DNA of 26,453 nucleotides. Source: an uncultured Bacteroides sp. (GTDB lineage Bacteria; Bacteroidota; Bacteroidia; Bacteroidales; Bacteroidaceae). Below the pieces are notes generated by a model that saw nothing but the letters and a program-made list of their open reading frames with translations, searched no databases and was not told where the DNA came from. The position numbers and the translations under genes are program-made. The stretch covers positions 1 through 26,453 of the forward strand of contig CABROZ010000019.1 of NCBI GenBank assembly GCA_902472795.1, in the 5' to 3' direction. This document shows positions 6,768 through 14,316 of the stretch, one piece after another (positions within the stretch are counted from its first letter, which is position 1; each line of letters begins with the position of its first letter).

Positions 6768-8489
6768 TTATTGTTTCGAAAACCTGTAAATCAGTATTTC
6801 TGCTCTCAGGTCGCAGCTGCGGTAGGGCGTGTGATACACTTCTTCCACCTGATATGTGCCGTTGCAATAGTTCAGGAAGGATTCCTGGTCTTTGACCGAT
6901 ACAGCCACGTAGCCTTCGCCTTCGGGATTTTCCAAGGCAAAGTTGCGCATGCGGTCGTGCAAGTAGTAGTTGGCACCGTAGAAGCGTATCAGGCGGTCGG
7001 TGTACGAATACATGTAGCCTTCGGGCACATACTGGTTGAAACATTCGGCCAGCTTCTTGTCCGACTTCTCGGCCAACACCACAGGCTGGTAAACACCGTC
7101 AAGCGATACGAACAGGCACAGCATACAGCCGGCCGTGGCGTAGAGCAGCGAACGGCCGTCGGCTTTCTTGGCCAGCGCGCGCAGGGTGCAGATGCCGGCC
7201 ACTACAGGCAGGGCAACGATGAGCCATTTGACAAAGGGCAGCGAGACTTCCTCGAGCGCGTGCATGAAGCCTATGTTTTCGGCTGCATGACGGCCACTTC
7301 CCCACACGCTGTCGGGGATCAGTCCCAGACGGACAGCAGCAAAGACCACTGTCAGCAGGAAGCACAGCGAAGCAAAAATGTAGGCTGATATTTTGAACGC
7401 CTTGGCCCAGCGGCTTGTCAGCGCCAGCAGGTACTGGGCAATGAGCAGAGCCATGAACGGATAGATGGGCAGCAGGTATACACTGCGTTTGCTCTTGGGG
7501 ATGCAATAGAAGATAAAGATGAACAGAATCACCACCCATGTGAACAGTTGCAGAGGCGACTGGTTACGGAAAGCACTCCAAGCCTTGGCAAGACGCTGCT
7601 TCAGCGAGTCGCCGGCCGGCAGCAGGCGGATGCCTTTCCAGTTGAGGCCGAAGAGCGAAATAACCAGTACCAGCGTCCAGGGAATCCATCCCCAAATGAT
7701 GGTCAGGAAGTTATACCACACGGGATTATAGTGTGATTCGTACGACATCGTTCCGGCAAATCGTCCGGTATTCTCTTCCAGCATCAGATCAACGAACGGT
7801 TGTCCGCCTTGCAGATAAGCAGCATAGAACCAGATGGCCATTGGGATAAGCGTCAGCAGGCCGATGACAAACAGCGAACCGAACGTTTTGAAGAATGCTC
7901 GTCCGCGCAGCAATTGGAAGATTCCGATGCAAGTACAGGGAAAGATGGAGCCGATAGGCCCTTTGGTCAGAGTGGCACAGCCCATCAGTAACACAGCCAC
8001 CCAAGGTATTCCTTTTGCTCCTTTCTCATCCCAACGGAAGAGCAGGCACAACGAAATAACGATAAGTGATACCTGAAGCATATCAATCCGGCAGGCTACT
8101 GCCGCACGGTGAACTTCGAACGAAGTGAGTAGAAGCAATGAGCTGAGTACGGCAGTCTGCGTATCTTTCCGCTTGGCTACGAACCAGAAGAAGACCATTT
8201 GCATGGCCAGAAACGACAAGGCAGACGGTAGACGTGAGGTAAATTCGGTCACTTCGCCCGGTATCAGCGAAAAGGCTGCGATGCACCAGTACAGGAAAGG
8301 CGGTTTGTAGGCAATGTCGGTGCCATAGTTCACGGGGAGTATCCAGTTTCCACTGTCGAGCATGGAAACGGCTACGATGGCTTCACGCGGTTCTCCTTTG
8401 GAGTAGAAAATGGTTTCGCCGATGAAAGGGAGTATTACCAGAACACTCAATAGGGCGACAAACCAGAACGCTTGCTTTTTGTCCAGCAT
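6768..8489 (-). CDS. ArnT/PMT-like lipid-linked sugar glycosyltransferase
   Basis: This 573-residue integral membrane protein belongs to the GT-C fold of ArnT and protein O-mannosyltransferases, which move a sugar from a polyprenyl-phosphate donor to lipid A, glycan or protein outside the inner membrane. The N-terminus has one membrane helix (FWFVALLSVLVILPFIG). The first periplasmic loop follows with KGEPREA at residues 31-37, the position of the catalytic acidic motif. After it come GNWILPVNYG, YKPPFLYW and SRLPSAL, all typical of the family, and about ten more hydrophobic segments. The C-terminal 120 residues form a soluble domain. Acceptor and sugar are unknown. It is divergent from the GtrA/GtrB pair that could supply its donor. 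Confidence 0.88.
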   Translation of the reverse strand: MLDKKQAFWFVALLSVLVILPFIGETIFYSKGEPREAIVAVSMLDSGNWILPVNYGTDIAYKPPFLYWCIAAFSLIPGEVTEFTSRLPSALSFLAMQMVFFWFVAKRKDTQTAVLSSLLLLTSFEVHRAAVACRIDMLQVSLIVISLCLLFRWDEKGAKGIPWVAVLLMGCATLTKGPIGSIFPCTCIGIFQLLRGRAFFKTFGSLFVIGLLTLIPMAIWFYAAYLQGGQPFVDLMLEENTGRFAGTMSYESHYNPVWYNFLTIIWGWIPWTLVLVISLFGLNWKGIRLLPAGDSLKQRLAKAWSAFRNQSPLQLFTWVVILFIFIFYCIPKSKRSVYLLPIYPFMALLIAQYLLALTSRWAKAFKISAYIFASLCFLLTVVFAAVRLGLIPDSVWGSGRHAAENIGFMHALEEVSLPFVKWLIVALPVVAGICTLRALAKKADGRSLLYATAGCMLCLFVSLDGVYQPVVLAEKSDKKLAECFNQYVPEGYMYSYTDRLIRFYGANYYLHDRMRNFALENPEGEGYVAVSVKDQESFLNYCNGTYQVEEVYHTPYRSCDLRAEILIYRFSKQ

Positions 8490-8521
8490 AATCTTTGTAT
8501 CTAATTTACGTTTTCCAGCCG

Positions 8522-8529
8522 CAAAAGTA
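8522..8529 (-). promoter_or_regulatory. Probable -7 element for the ArnT-like gene
   Basis: On the minus strand TACTTTTG matches TAnnTTTG, 32 nt upstream of the ATG at 8489. It lies only 22 bp from an oppositely oriented site at 8552, so the two promoters of the divergent pair are nearly face to back. Confidence 0.55.
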
Positions 8530-8551
8530 CGAATAATTCTGGAACAATGTC

Positions 8552-8559
8552 TAACTTTG
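8552..8559 (+). promoter_or_regulatory. Probable -7 element for the GtrA-like gene
   Basis: TAACTTTG matches TAnnTTTG, 28 nt upstream of the ATG at 8588. No clear -33 TTTG is seen. Together with 8522-8529 it forms a compact divergent promoter region. Confidence 0.5.
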
Positions 8560-8587
8560 TCCCGGCAATGATAGTGCAGACTGAAAT

Positions 8588-8995
8588 ATGGATCTAAAGA
8601 AGCTGAGACAATTACCCGAATTCTTCCGTTTTGTGATGGTGGGCGTGTTTGCCACGGCGTTGCATTACGGTGTCTATTTTGTCTTGCAGTGGGTCATCAA
8701 TGTCAATGTGGCCTACACGCTGGGCTATGCCATCAGCTTTGTGGCCAACTTCTATCTGACAGCTTACTTCACGTTCGGGCAGCGGCCTTCGTGGGGCAGG
8801 GCTTTTGGTTTCGGTGGCGCCCATCTGGTCAACTATCTGCTTCACATGGGGCTGCTGAATCTGTTTCTGTGGTTGGGCGTTCCCAAGACGTTGGCGCCGG
8901 TGCCGGTGTTTGCCATTGCCATTCCGGTCAATTTCCTGCTCGTGAGGTTCGTCTTTAAAAACAAACGGTTGGGCGGAAAGTCGCAGGAAGCCTAA
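8588..8995 (+). CDS. GtrA-like membrane protein
   Basis: This 135-residue protein has four hydrophobic helices and matches the GtrA family: FFRFVMVGVFATALHYGVYF at the N-terminus, then VAYTLGYAISFVANFYLTAYFTF, a third helix around HLVNYLLHMGLLNLFLWLG, and a fourth ending NFLLVRFVFKNKR. GtrA proteins are thought to flip polyprenyl-phosphate-linked sugars across the inner membrane. The RF-G-F pattern near the start and the N-F-L-RF-F ending are characteristic. The next gene, a GtrB-like transferase, starts 78 nt downstream and would make the lipid-linked sugar. Confidence 0.92.
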   Translation: MDLKKLRQLPEFFRFVMVGVFATALHYGVYFVLQWVINVNVAYTLGYAISFVANFYLTAYFTFGQRPSWGRAFGFGGAHLVNYLLHMGLLNLFLWLGVPKTLAPVPVFAIAIPVNFLLVRFVFKNKRLGGKSQEA

Positions 8996-9073
8996 AAAGC
9001 GGCGGCGATAATTTGCAAATCTCATGTTTTCTTACGAATATTGCAGAAAGTAATATAAACTCTTGGTTTTGGT

Positions 9074-10036
9074 ATGAAAGAAATCCCCTGCCTGGCGATT
9101 GTTGTGCCTTGCTATAAAGAAGAGGCTGTGTTGCATGAAACCCACAAAAGGCTGAGTCAGTTGCTTGACCAGCTGATAGAAGAAAAGCAGATAGCGTCTG
9201 ACAGTTATGTATTGTATGTGAACGATGGTAGTACCGACCAGACCTGGCCCATCATTCAAGACTTGTATCAGCACGAATCTTATGCTTGCGGGCTGAACCT
9301 GGCCGGAAACGTGGGTCATCAGAATGCTTTGATGGCGGGACTGGAACTGGTAAAGGACCATTGCGATATAGCCGTTTCCATTGATGCGGACTTGCAGGAC
9401 GACATCCTTGTCATTCCGGAGATGGTTTGCCGGTATCAGGAAGGCTATGACATTGTTTACGGTGTGCGTAAGGAACGGAAAACCGATACCTGGTTCAAAC
9501 GCGAAACAGCACAGGCCTTTTACCGGCTGATGAACATGATGGGCGTAAAGACGGTCTATAACCATGCCGATTATCGTCTGATGAGCAAGAGGGCCTTACA
9601 GCAGTTGGCCCGTTTCCGTGAGCGCAACCTCTTTCTGCGCGGTTTGGTTCCGTTGATAGGCTATCAGACCACATGCGTCTATTATAACCGTTCCAAGCGC
9701 TTGGCCGGAGAATCCAAATATCCCTTGAAGAAGATGCTCGACTTTGCCATCGACGGAATAACTTCCTTTTCCGTCAAGCCGGTGCGTATGATTTTCTGGT
9801 TAGGCTGTGTCTTTATACTTGTCGGGATTGGGGTGACGATATGGACGCTGTACACTCATTACATCCATGATACGGTACCCGGCTGGGCTTCGCTGATAAT
9901 CTCGATTTGGGTAGTAGGCGGTTTTATTCTGGCTGCGTTGGGGATTGTTGGCGAATACATCGGGAAGATATATATTGAAGTAAAAGACAGACCCCGATAT
10001 AATATCGAAAAAACGCTCATGCGCAAAGATCTCTGA
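9074..10036 (+). CDS. GtrB/DPM1-like polyprenyl-phosphate glycosyltransferase (GT2)
   Basis: This 320-residue GT2 enzyme likely transfers a hexose from a nucleotide sugar to undecaprenyl phosphate at the inner face of the membrane. The GT-A domain shows IVVPCYKEE at residues 9-17, VNDGSTDQT at 49-57, the nucleotide/metal site DADLQDD at 104-110, and GVRKERKTDTWFKR at about 130-143. Two C-terminal membrane helices (about 238-260 and 270-297) follow, then GEYIGKIYIEVKDRPRY, a motif typical of GtrB/CsbB-type enzymes. The sugar, glucose or another hexose, cannot be fixed from sequence. It probably forms an operon with the GtrA-like gene. Confidence 0.93.
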   Translation: MKEIPCLAIVVPCYKEEAVLHETHKRLSQLLDQLIEEKQIASDSYVLYVNDGSTDQTWPIIQDLYQHESYACGLNLAGNVGHQNALMAGLELVKDHCDIAVSIDADLQDDILVIPEMVCRYQEGYDIVYGVRKERKTDTWFKRETAQAFYRLMNMMGVKTVYNHADYRLMSKRALQQLARFRERNLFLRGLVPLIGYQTTCVYYNRSKRLAGESKYPLKKMLDFAIDGITSFSVKPVRMIFWLGCVFILVGIGVTIWTLYTHYIHDTVPGWASLIISIWVVGGFILAALGIVGEYIGKIYIEVKDRPRYNIEKTLMRKDL

Positions 10037-10072
10037 TTTCTGTCAGTCCTCTGAATAAAGCTGACAGTTTTC

Positions 10073-10125
10073 TGAAATGACTGAACATATTATGTCCTGA
10101 TTTTGTTTCTTTTGAAATGACTGAA
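10073..10125. repeat. Direct repeat TGAAATGACTGAA, two copies 40 bp apart
   Basis: The same 13 bases occur at 10073-10085 and 10113-10125 in the gap between the GtrB-like gene and the hydrolase. They could be a paired regulatory site for the downstream gene, which has no good TAnnTTTG site. They could also be a chance duplication in an AT-rich stretch. Confidence 0.4.
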
Positions 10126-10238
10126 TACTGCATGAAGGGCGGAGGCAGACGAAATAGCGGAGATTTGAAAGAGTTGTCCGTCTGTCTTCTACCTGTAAAG
10201 TATGGATAAGGTTTTAATATATAAATAGGTATAAGATT

Positions 10239-11330
10239 ATGAAGTCAAAGATTTTGTTGGCAATTGCAATGGGTGTAGGTAGCATGTTTGCTTATCCTTC
10301 GCCAGCCGAAGCATGTACAGGCATTACCCTGAAAAGTAAAGATAGTGTCACCGTCGTGGCACGAACCATCGAGTGGGGCGGAAGCGACCTCAACAGTCAA
10401 TACGTCATTGTGCCCCGTGGCTATGAACAGCGTTCATATACGCCTGCGGGTGTAACGGGCATGACCTTTAAGGCACGTTACGGATACGTGGGACTGGCTG
10501 TAGAGCAGAAAGACTTCGTGGCCGAGGGACTGAACGAAGCGGGCCTTTCGGCCGGGTTGTTCTACTTCCCCAATTATGGCGAGTACGAGAAGTTTGACGA
10601 GGCATTGCAGGACAAGAGCATTGCCGACCTGCAGCTGGTGTCGTGGATACTGGGCCAGTGTGCCACCGTGGACGAAGTAAAGCAGGCGGTGAGCGAGGTA
10701 CACATTATTAATATAGATCCGCGTGCCTCTACCGTTCACTGGCGTTTTACCGAGCCGTCGGGCCGTCAGATTGTATTGGAAATGATCGGTGGAAAGCCCA
10801 AGTTCTACGAGAATCCGCTGGGTGTGCTGACCAATTCGCCAAGTTTCGACTGGCAGCTTACCAACCTGAACAATTACGTCAACCTCTATCCGGGCACGGC
10901 TCCGGCTCAGTCGCTGGGTGGTGCAAAGCTTGCTTCGTTTGGTGCGGGCAGCGGTTTTCTGGGCATACCGGGCGACGTGACCCCTCCTTCGCGCTTTGTG
11001 CGGGCAGCTTTCTATCAGGCTACGGCACCGGTGCAGGACACGGCACTGAAGACGGTGCTTCAAGGTTTCCAGATACTGAATAACTTCGACATCCCTGTGG
11101 GCATCGAGTTTCAGGGGGGCAAGATACCTGCCGACATTCCGAGCGCTACGCAATGGACATCGGCAACAGACATGGCCGACCGCATCATCTACTACCGCAC
11201 GATGTACAACAGCGCCATCCGCAGCATCGACCTGAAGACGATTGACTTCGGCAAAGTGAAGTATCGCGCCGTTCCGCTGGATGCAGAAAAGCAGCAACCG
11301 GTGGTACCGGTGAAGATCGCCAATAAATAA
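10239..11330 (+). CDS. Choloylglycine hydrolase-family Ntn hydrolase (bile salt hydrolase / penicillin V acylase-like), secreted
   Basis: This 363-residue protein is an N-terminal-nucleophile hydrolase of linear amides. A signal peptide ending SPAEA precedes Cys26, so cleavage would expose the catalytic Cys directly. Family residues are Arg42 in ARTIEWG, Asn199 in GVLTNSPSFDWQL, and Arg252 in GIPGDVTPPSRFVRAAF. The position of the usual active-site Asp (residue 21 in clostridial CBAH numbering) is Glu45. The region of CBAH Asn82 reads GLFYFP here, with an extra residue and aromatics, which is more like penicillin V acylases than classical bile salt hydrolases. The natural substrate could be conjugated bile acids, other N-acyl amides or acyl-homoserine lactones. 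AEAC is also a poor lipobox, so lipidation is possible but would block the nucleophile. Confidence 0.9.
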   Translation: MKSKILLAIAMGVGSMFAYPSPAEACTGITLKSKDSVTVVARTIEWGGSDLNSQYVIVPRGYEQRSYTPAGVTGMTFKARYGYVGLAVEQKDFVAEGLNEAGLSAGLFYFPNYGEYEKFDEALQDKSIADLQLVSWILGQCATVDEVKQAVSEVHIINIDPRASTVHWRFTEPSGRQIVLEMIGGKPKFYENPLGVLTNSPSFDWQLTNLNNYVNLYPGTAPAQSLGGAKLASFGAGSGFLGIPGDVTPPSRFVRAAFYQATAPVQDTALKTVLQGFQILNNFDIPVGIEFQGGKIPADIPSATQWTSATDMADRIIYYRTMYNSAIRSIDLKTIDFGKVKYRAVPLDAEKQQPVVPVKIANK

Positions 11331-11389
11331 CCGGAGGCGATATTATACTGAAAAGTGTCGGAACTGGCTACAGATCAGACCGACAAATA

Positions 11390-11432
11390 CAGATTCCCTT
11401 TTTCGGAACAGAGGACCGAAAAAGGGAATCTG
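11390..11432. terminator. 17-bp perfect hairpin between convergent genes
   Basis: CAGATTCCCTTTTTCGG (11390-11406) is the exact reverse complement of 11416-11432, with a 9-nt loop. It lies 59 nt after the hydrolase stop. There is no long T run after it on plus (CTGTTATT follows), so termination may depend on the A/T-rich stem centre, or it may be an mRNA-stabilising 3' hairpin serving both directions. Confidence 0.65.
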
Positions 11433-11517
11433 CTGTTATTGGATGGTTACTTTTTCGCAGGTTTGCAGGGTGAAGTTTCACCGTAATATTGGGATGGGGA
11501 CGCAAGCATTTTTTTCT

Positions 11518-11555
11518 CAGTTAGGAAAAAATAACTCTCCAGTTAGGAAAAAATA
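11518..11555. repeat. AT-rich direct repeat, 22-bp period
   Basis: CAGTTAGGAAAAAATA occurs at 11518-11533 and again at 11540-11555, exactly 22 bp apart. A degenerate third copy (TAACTATGGAAAAA) starts near 11562. Within each unit AGTTA and TAACT/TATTT flank the A-run as a weak dyad. It lies 121 bp beyond the TonB receptor stop. Confidence 0.6.
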
Positions 11556-11675
11556 TTTTCTTAACTATGGAAAAACGAAGGGCGGTACAACCTATTTTAG
11601 CCGCGTAACATAGGCAGTTGGTTGTTGCGGGGCAGGTGGGGCGTGATGACTGCCCCTGACGAAGAGCAACTGTTG

Positions 11676-14075
11676 TCAGAACTCAAGCGTTACGCCCAGT
11701 GTAGGCAGCAGGGTGCCGCTTTCCTGTTTTAGATACTTCATCTTGTAGCGTTGTTCGGAGGCGGGTGCCGAGGGATTCTCTATCACACCCGTGCTCATGA
11801 TGACGTCGGGTTGCTTCAGCTTGCTGCCGGTGATGTTCTGGATGTCGAGGTAGAGCCCCAGCATGCAGCGGCGGAAGTAGAACGACTTGTCCACACGCAC
11901 GTCCAACTGGGCAAACGAGGGCAGCCGTTCGGTGTTGTAGCGGCTGTAGTCGTAGTAGGGTTGTCCTTTGGCGTCCCAGGCTTCGACGAGCGAGGACTTG
12001 TCTTCGTCGTAGGGCGTGTAGGGCGAACCGCCGATGTAGCTCAGTTTGCCTCCGATGCTCCAGCGGCGGGGCAGGTTGTAGGTGCCGCTCAGGTTCAGGA
12101 TGAAGCGGTTGTCCCAGGCTGAGGGGATGTAGGCGTTGTCCTGTCCGTTGCGGTATTCGCTTTTGAAGAGGGTGAACGAAGAGACTACATTGAAGTGACC
12201 GGGCACTTGCCAGCGGAACATGGTCTCCACACCATAGGCGCGGCCCCGGGCGGTGGAGGTCAGGGCTTCGTTGCCCACCACACCGTAGTCGTTGCCCTTG
12301 CACAGCAGCGGAATATCGTCGGTCAGCGAATAAGGTATGTTTCCATAGCGCTTGAAGAAGCCTTCGACCGACACCATGAAGCGGTCTTGCAGATGCCAGT
12401 CCACGCCAAGAGCCGTTTCGCCTACCTGCATGTACTTCAATTGCTTGTTGACATAGGCACCATTGTTGTCTTTGTAGCCCATCGAGGTGTAGGGCGGTAA
12501 CTGGTAGTACAATCCGGCGTTGGCGCTCAGGCTCCATTGGTCGGTCAGGTTGTACGAGGCCGACAGTCGGGGCGAGAACTGCTTCCACAGTTGTTTCATG
12601 TCGCTATTGTAGTTGCTGCCGTCCATGCGTACGCCTGCCGAGAGGGAGAAACGCTTGTCGGGTGTGGTATAGTTGCCGGTGACGAAGGCACCGAAGCTGA
12701 AGATGCGCAGCCAGGTGTCGTATGTCAACAGCTGTGTGGCGTCGGTGTAGAACCGTTGGCGCGAGTCGTTGCTGTAGGTGATGTGGTTCAGTTCGGCTCC
12801 GGCTTTCAAGGTCCACAGGTTCAGGTTGGTCTGGTTCTCGAAGCGGAGGGTTGTTTTCTGCTCGATGGAGCGCAGACGCAGCGTCAGGTTGTCTTCCGAT
12901 GAGTCGTCGTTGTTGCGATACTTCAGGTTGCGGTTGTTCAGGTAGTTGTGGCTCAGGGTCAGGGTCTGAACGTGCCGGCCGCTGTAGTGCTTGTAGGTGG
13001 CACCCAGCGTGAAGGTCTCCTGATTGATGGTCGGCAGGTAGCTCAGCAGGTATTCGGCATCCTCGCCTTTCTCGTCGGTATTCAGTTTCATCTTGTCGAT
13101 GCCCACCAAGCCGAGCAAGGTCAGTTCGTCGTGGTCGGAGAAGCGGGTCTTCACCTTGAACTGTCCGTCGATGAAGTTGGGCAGGAAAGGCAGTCCCAGC
13201 ACCTTGAACAGCATTTGCAGGTACGACTGCCGTGCCGAGAAGAGGTAAGTGGTGCGTTTGCTTAGGTGTCCGGCACCGCTGAGCGAGACTTCCGAGGCAC
13301 CCAGTGTGGCCTTGAATGTCTGCTTGTCGGGATTGCCGTCTTTCAGTTGGAAGTCGAGCACCGAACTGAGGGCTCCCGAGCGGTTGGCGGGGAAAGCGCC
13401 GGTGTAGAAGGTAATCTCGCGTATCAGGTCGGCGTTGACAATGCTGACGGGGCCGCCCGAAGCACCTTGTGTGGCAAAGTGGTTGATGTTGGGTATCTCG
13501 ATGCCGTCCATGTAGAAACGGTTTTCCGAGGGCGAACCGCCTCGTACGATGAGGTCGTTGCGATAGCCGATGGGCGAGAACGACACACCGGGATAGGCAC
13601 GCACGATGCGCGACACGTCGCGGTTGGCTCCCGGACTTTTCTCGATTTCCTGCAAGCCGATGATGCGCATTCCCACGGGACTTTCGATGCTCTTGCGGAA
13701 GGGCGAGGGTTTGACGACGACGGCTTCGAGCAGATTGGCGTCTTCTTCCATTTCGATTTCGACGAAAGGAGTCGAGGCCGATACGATGTATTCGGGGGTA
13801 AGCACCGTCAGGTAGCCGATGCACGAGGCTTGCAGGCGATAGATGCCCGGAGGCACCTGTTCGATGCGGAACATGCCGAGCGAGTCGGTCGATGCCCCTT
13901 TGCCCGGCAGGCCGTTGACGGAGACGTTGGCGTAGGCCACGGGCTGGCGCGAATTCTTGTCGATTACTTTGCCGCTGACGGCATAGGTCACATCGCGCTG
14001 TACGCGTGCGGATAGCGGACAGCTACATAGGTACAGGCAGGCAAACAGCAGGGAAATCCAAAGGTTCTTGTGCAT
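11676..14075 (-). CDS. TonB-dependent outer-membrane receptor with N-terminal carboxypeptidase-regulatory-like domain
   Basis: This 799-residue protein is a TonB-dependent transporter of unknown ligand. A signal peptide (ISLLFACLYLCSCPLSA) precedes a CarboxypepD_reg-like beta-sandwich at about residues 33-110 (VSGKVIDKNSRQPVAYANVS, GMFRIEQVPPGIYRLQ). The plug follows at about 127-245 (EIEKSPGANRDVSRIVRAYPGV, LIVRGGSPSENRFYMDGIEI, IREITFYTGAFPANRSGALSSV). The rest is a 22-strand-type barrel ending LGVTLEF with the terminal aromatic Phe. At about 800 residues and with no SusD neighbour it is not a SusC polysaccharide system. The plug resembles siderophore, cobalamin or metal receptors. It is monocistronic, with its own promoter-like site at 14111-14118. 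Confidence 0.92.
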   Translation of the reverse strand: MHKNLWISLLFACLYLCSCPLSARVQRDVTYAVSGKVIDKNSRQPVAYANVSVNGLPGKGASTDSLGMFRIEQVPPGIYRLQASCIGYLTVLTPEYIVSASTPFVEIEMEEDANLLEAVVVKPSPFRKSIESPVGMRIIGLQEIEKSPGANRDVSRIVRAYPGVSFSPIGYRNDLIVRGGSPSENRFYMDGIEIPNINHFATQGASGGPVSIVNADLIREITFYTGAFPANRSGALSSVLDFQLKDGNPDKQTFKATLGASEVSLSGAGHLSKRTTYLFSARQSYLQMLFKVLGLPFLPNFIDGQFKVKTRFSDHDELTLLGLVGIDKMKLNTDEKGEDAEYLLSYLPTINQETFTLGATYKHYSGRHVQTLTLSHNYLNNRNLKYRNNDDSSEDNLTLRLRSIEQKTTLRFENQTNLNLWTLKAGAELNHITYSNDSRQRFYTDATQLLTYDTWLRIFSFGAFVTGNYTTPDKRFSLSAGVRMDGSNYNSDMKQLWKQFSPRLSASYNLTDQWSLSANAGLYYQLPPYTSMGYKDNNGAYVNKQLKYMQVGETALGVDWHLQDRFMVSVEGFFKRYGNIPYSLTDDIPLLCKGNDYGVVGNEALTSTARGRAYGVETMFRWQVPGHFNVVSSFTLFKSEYRNGQDNAYIPSAWDNRFILNLSGTYNLPRRWSIGGKLSYIGGSPYTPYDEDKSSLVEAWDAKGQPYYDYSRYNTERLPSFAQLDVRVDKSFYFRRCMLGLYLDIQNITGSKLKQPDVIMSTGVIENPSAPASEQRYKMKYLKQESGTLLPTLGVTLEF

Positions 14076-14110
14076 AGCATCAGGATTTAATGAATACCGT
14101 TGAGTTTGTA

Positions 14111-14118
14111 CAAAGATA
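14111..14118 (-). promoter_or_regulatory. Probable -7 element of the TonB receptor promoter
   Basis: On the minus strand TATCTTTG fully matches TAnnTTTG, 35 nt upstream of the receptor ATG. No Fur-like dyad is obvious nearby and no clear -33 TTTG is seen. Confidence 0.55.
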
Positions 14119-14161
14119 CGAATTTTGTTCTATCCTGCGGTATCGAACGGGGATTTTAACG

Positions 14162-14200
14162 TCAGCACCCCCTTCAGAAGGCCTCTGGAGGGGGTGCTGA
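14162..14200 (-). terminator. 17-bp hairpin between symporter and TonB receptor
   Basis: Positions 14162-14178 pair with 14184-14200 through 17 bp including one G-U, with a 5-nt loop (AGGCC). It is GC-rich at the base (CAGCACCCCC). On the minus strand it is followed by CGTTAAAAT, a weak T run. It lies between the symporter stop and the receptor promoter and may insulate them. Confidence 0.5.
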
Positions 14201-14203
14201 GCA

Positions 14204-14281
14204 ACACTTGTACGGCTCGTGAGCCACACTTGTACGGCTCCCGAGCCATGCAAGTGTTATTCACGAGCCATGCAAGTGTCC
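14204..14281 (-). repeat. 22-bp dyad repeat array after the symporter gene
   Basis: Units begin at 14204, 14226, 14248 and 14270, an exact 22-bp period. On the minus strand (sense to the symporter mRNA) each full unit reads as a core GGCTC-nn-GAGCC or a decayed form of it, followed by GTACAAGTGT or by its variant ending in TTGCAT. The second and third units together make a larger dyad: ACACTTGTACGGCTC pairs with GAGCCATGCAAGTGT with one mismatch. The array starts 36 nt after the symporter stop. The same unit family recurs at 26371-26453. Confidence 0.85.
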
Positions 14282-14316
14282 TGGAAACGGGTTGCAGGCT
14301 ACGCTTCGGAAGTCCT

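Larger units (their letters stand above)
11331..11675. other. Intergenic region between convergent hydrolase and TonB receptor
   Basis: These 345 bases carry no credible gene. They hold a perfect 17-bp inverted repeat (11390-11432) that may end both convergent transcripts, and an AT-rich direct repeat with a 22-bp period (11518-11555). Confidence 0.7.

Noticed and set aside
10239..11330. Choloylglycine hydrolase homologue as a lipoprotein
   Set aside because: AEAC resembles a lipobox weakly, but lipidation of Cys26 would block the catalytic nucleophile. Plain signal-peptide cleavage is more consistent with the family.
11676..14075. SusC-type polysaccharide receptor
   Set aside because: The protein is about 800 residues, shorter than typical SusC proteins, and no SusD-like lipoprotein gene is adjacent.
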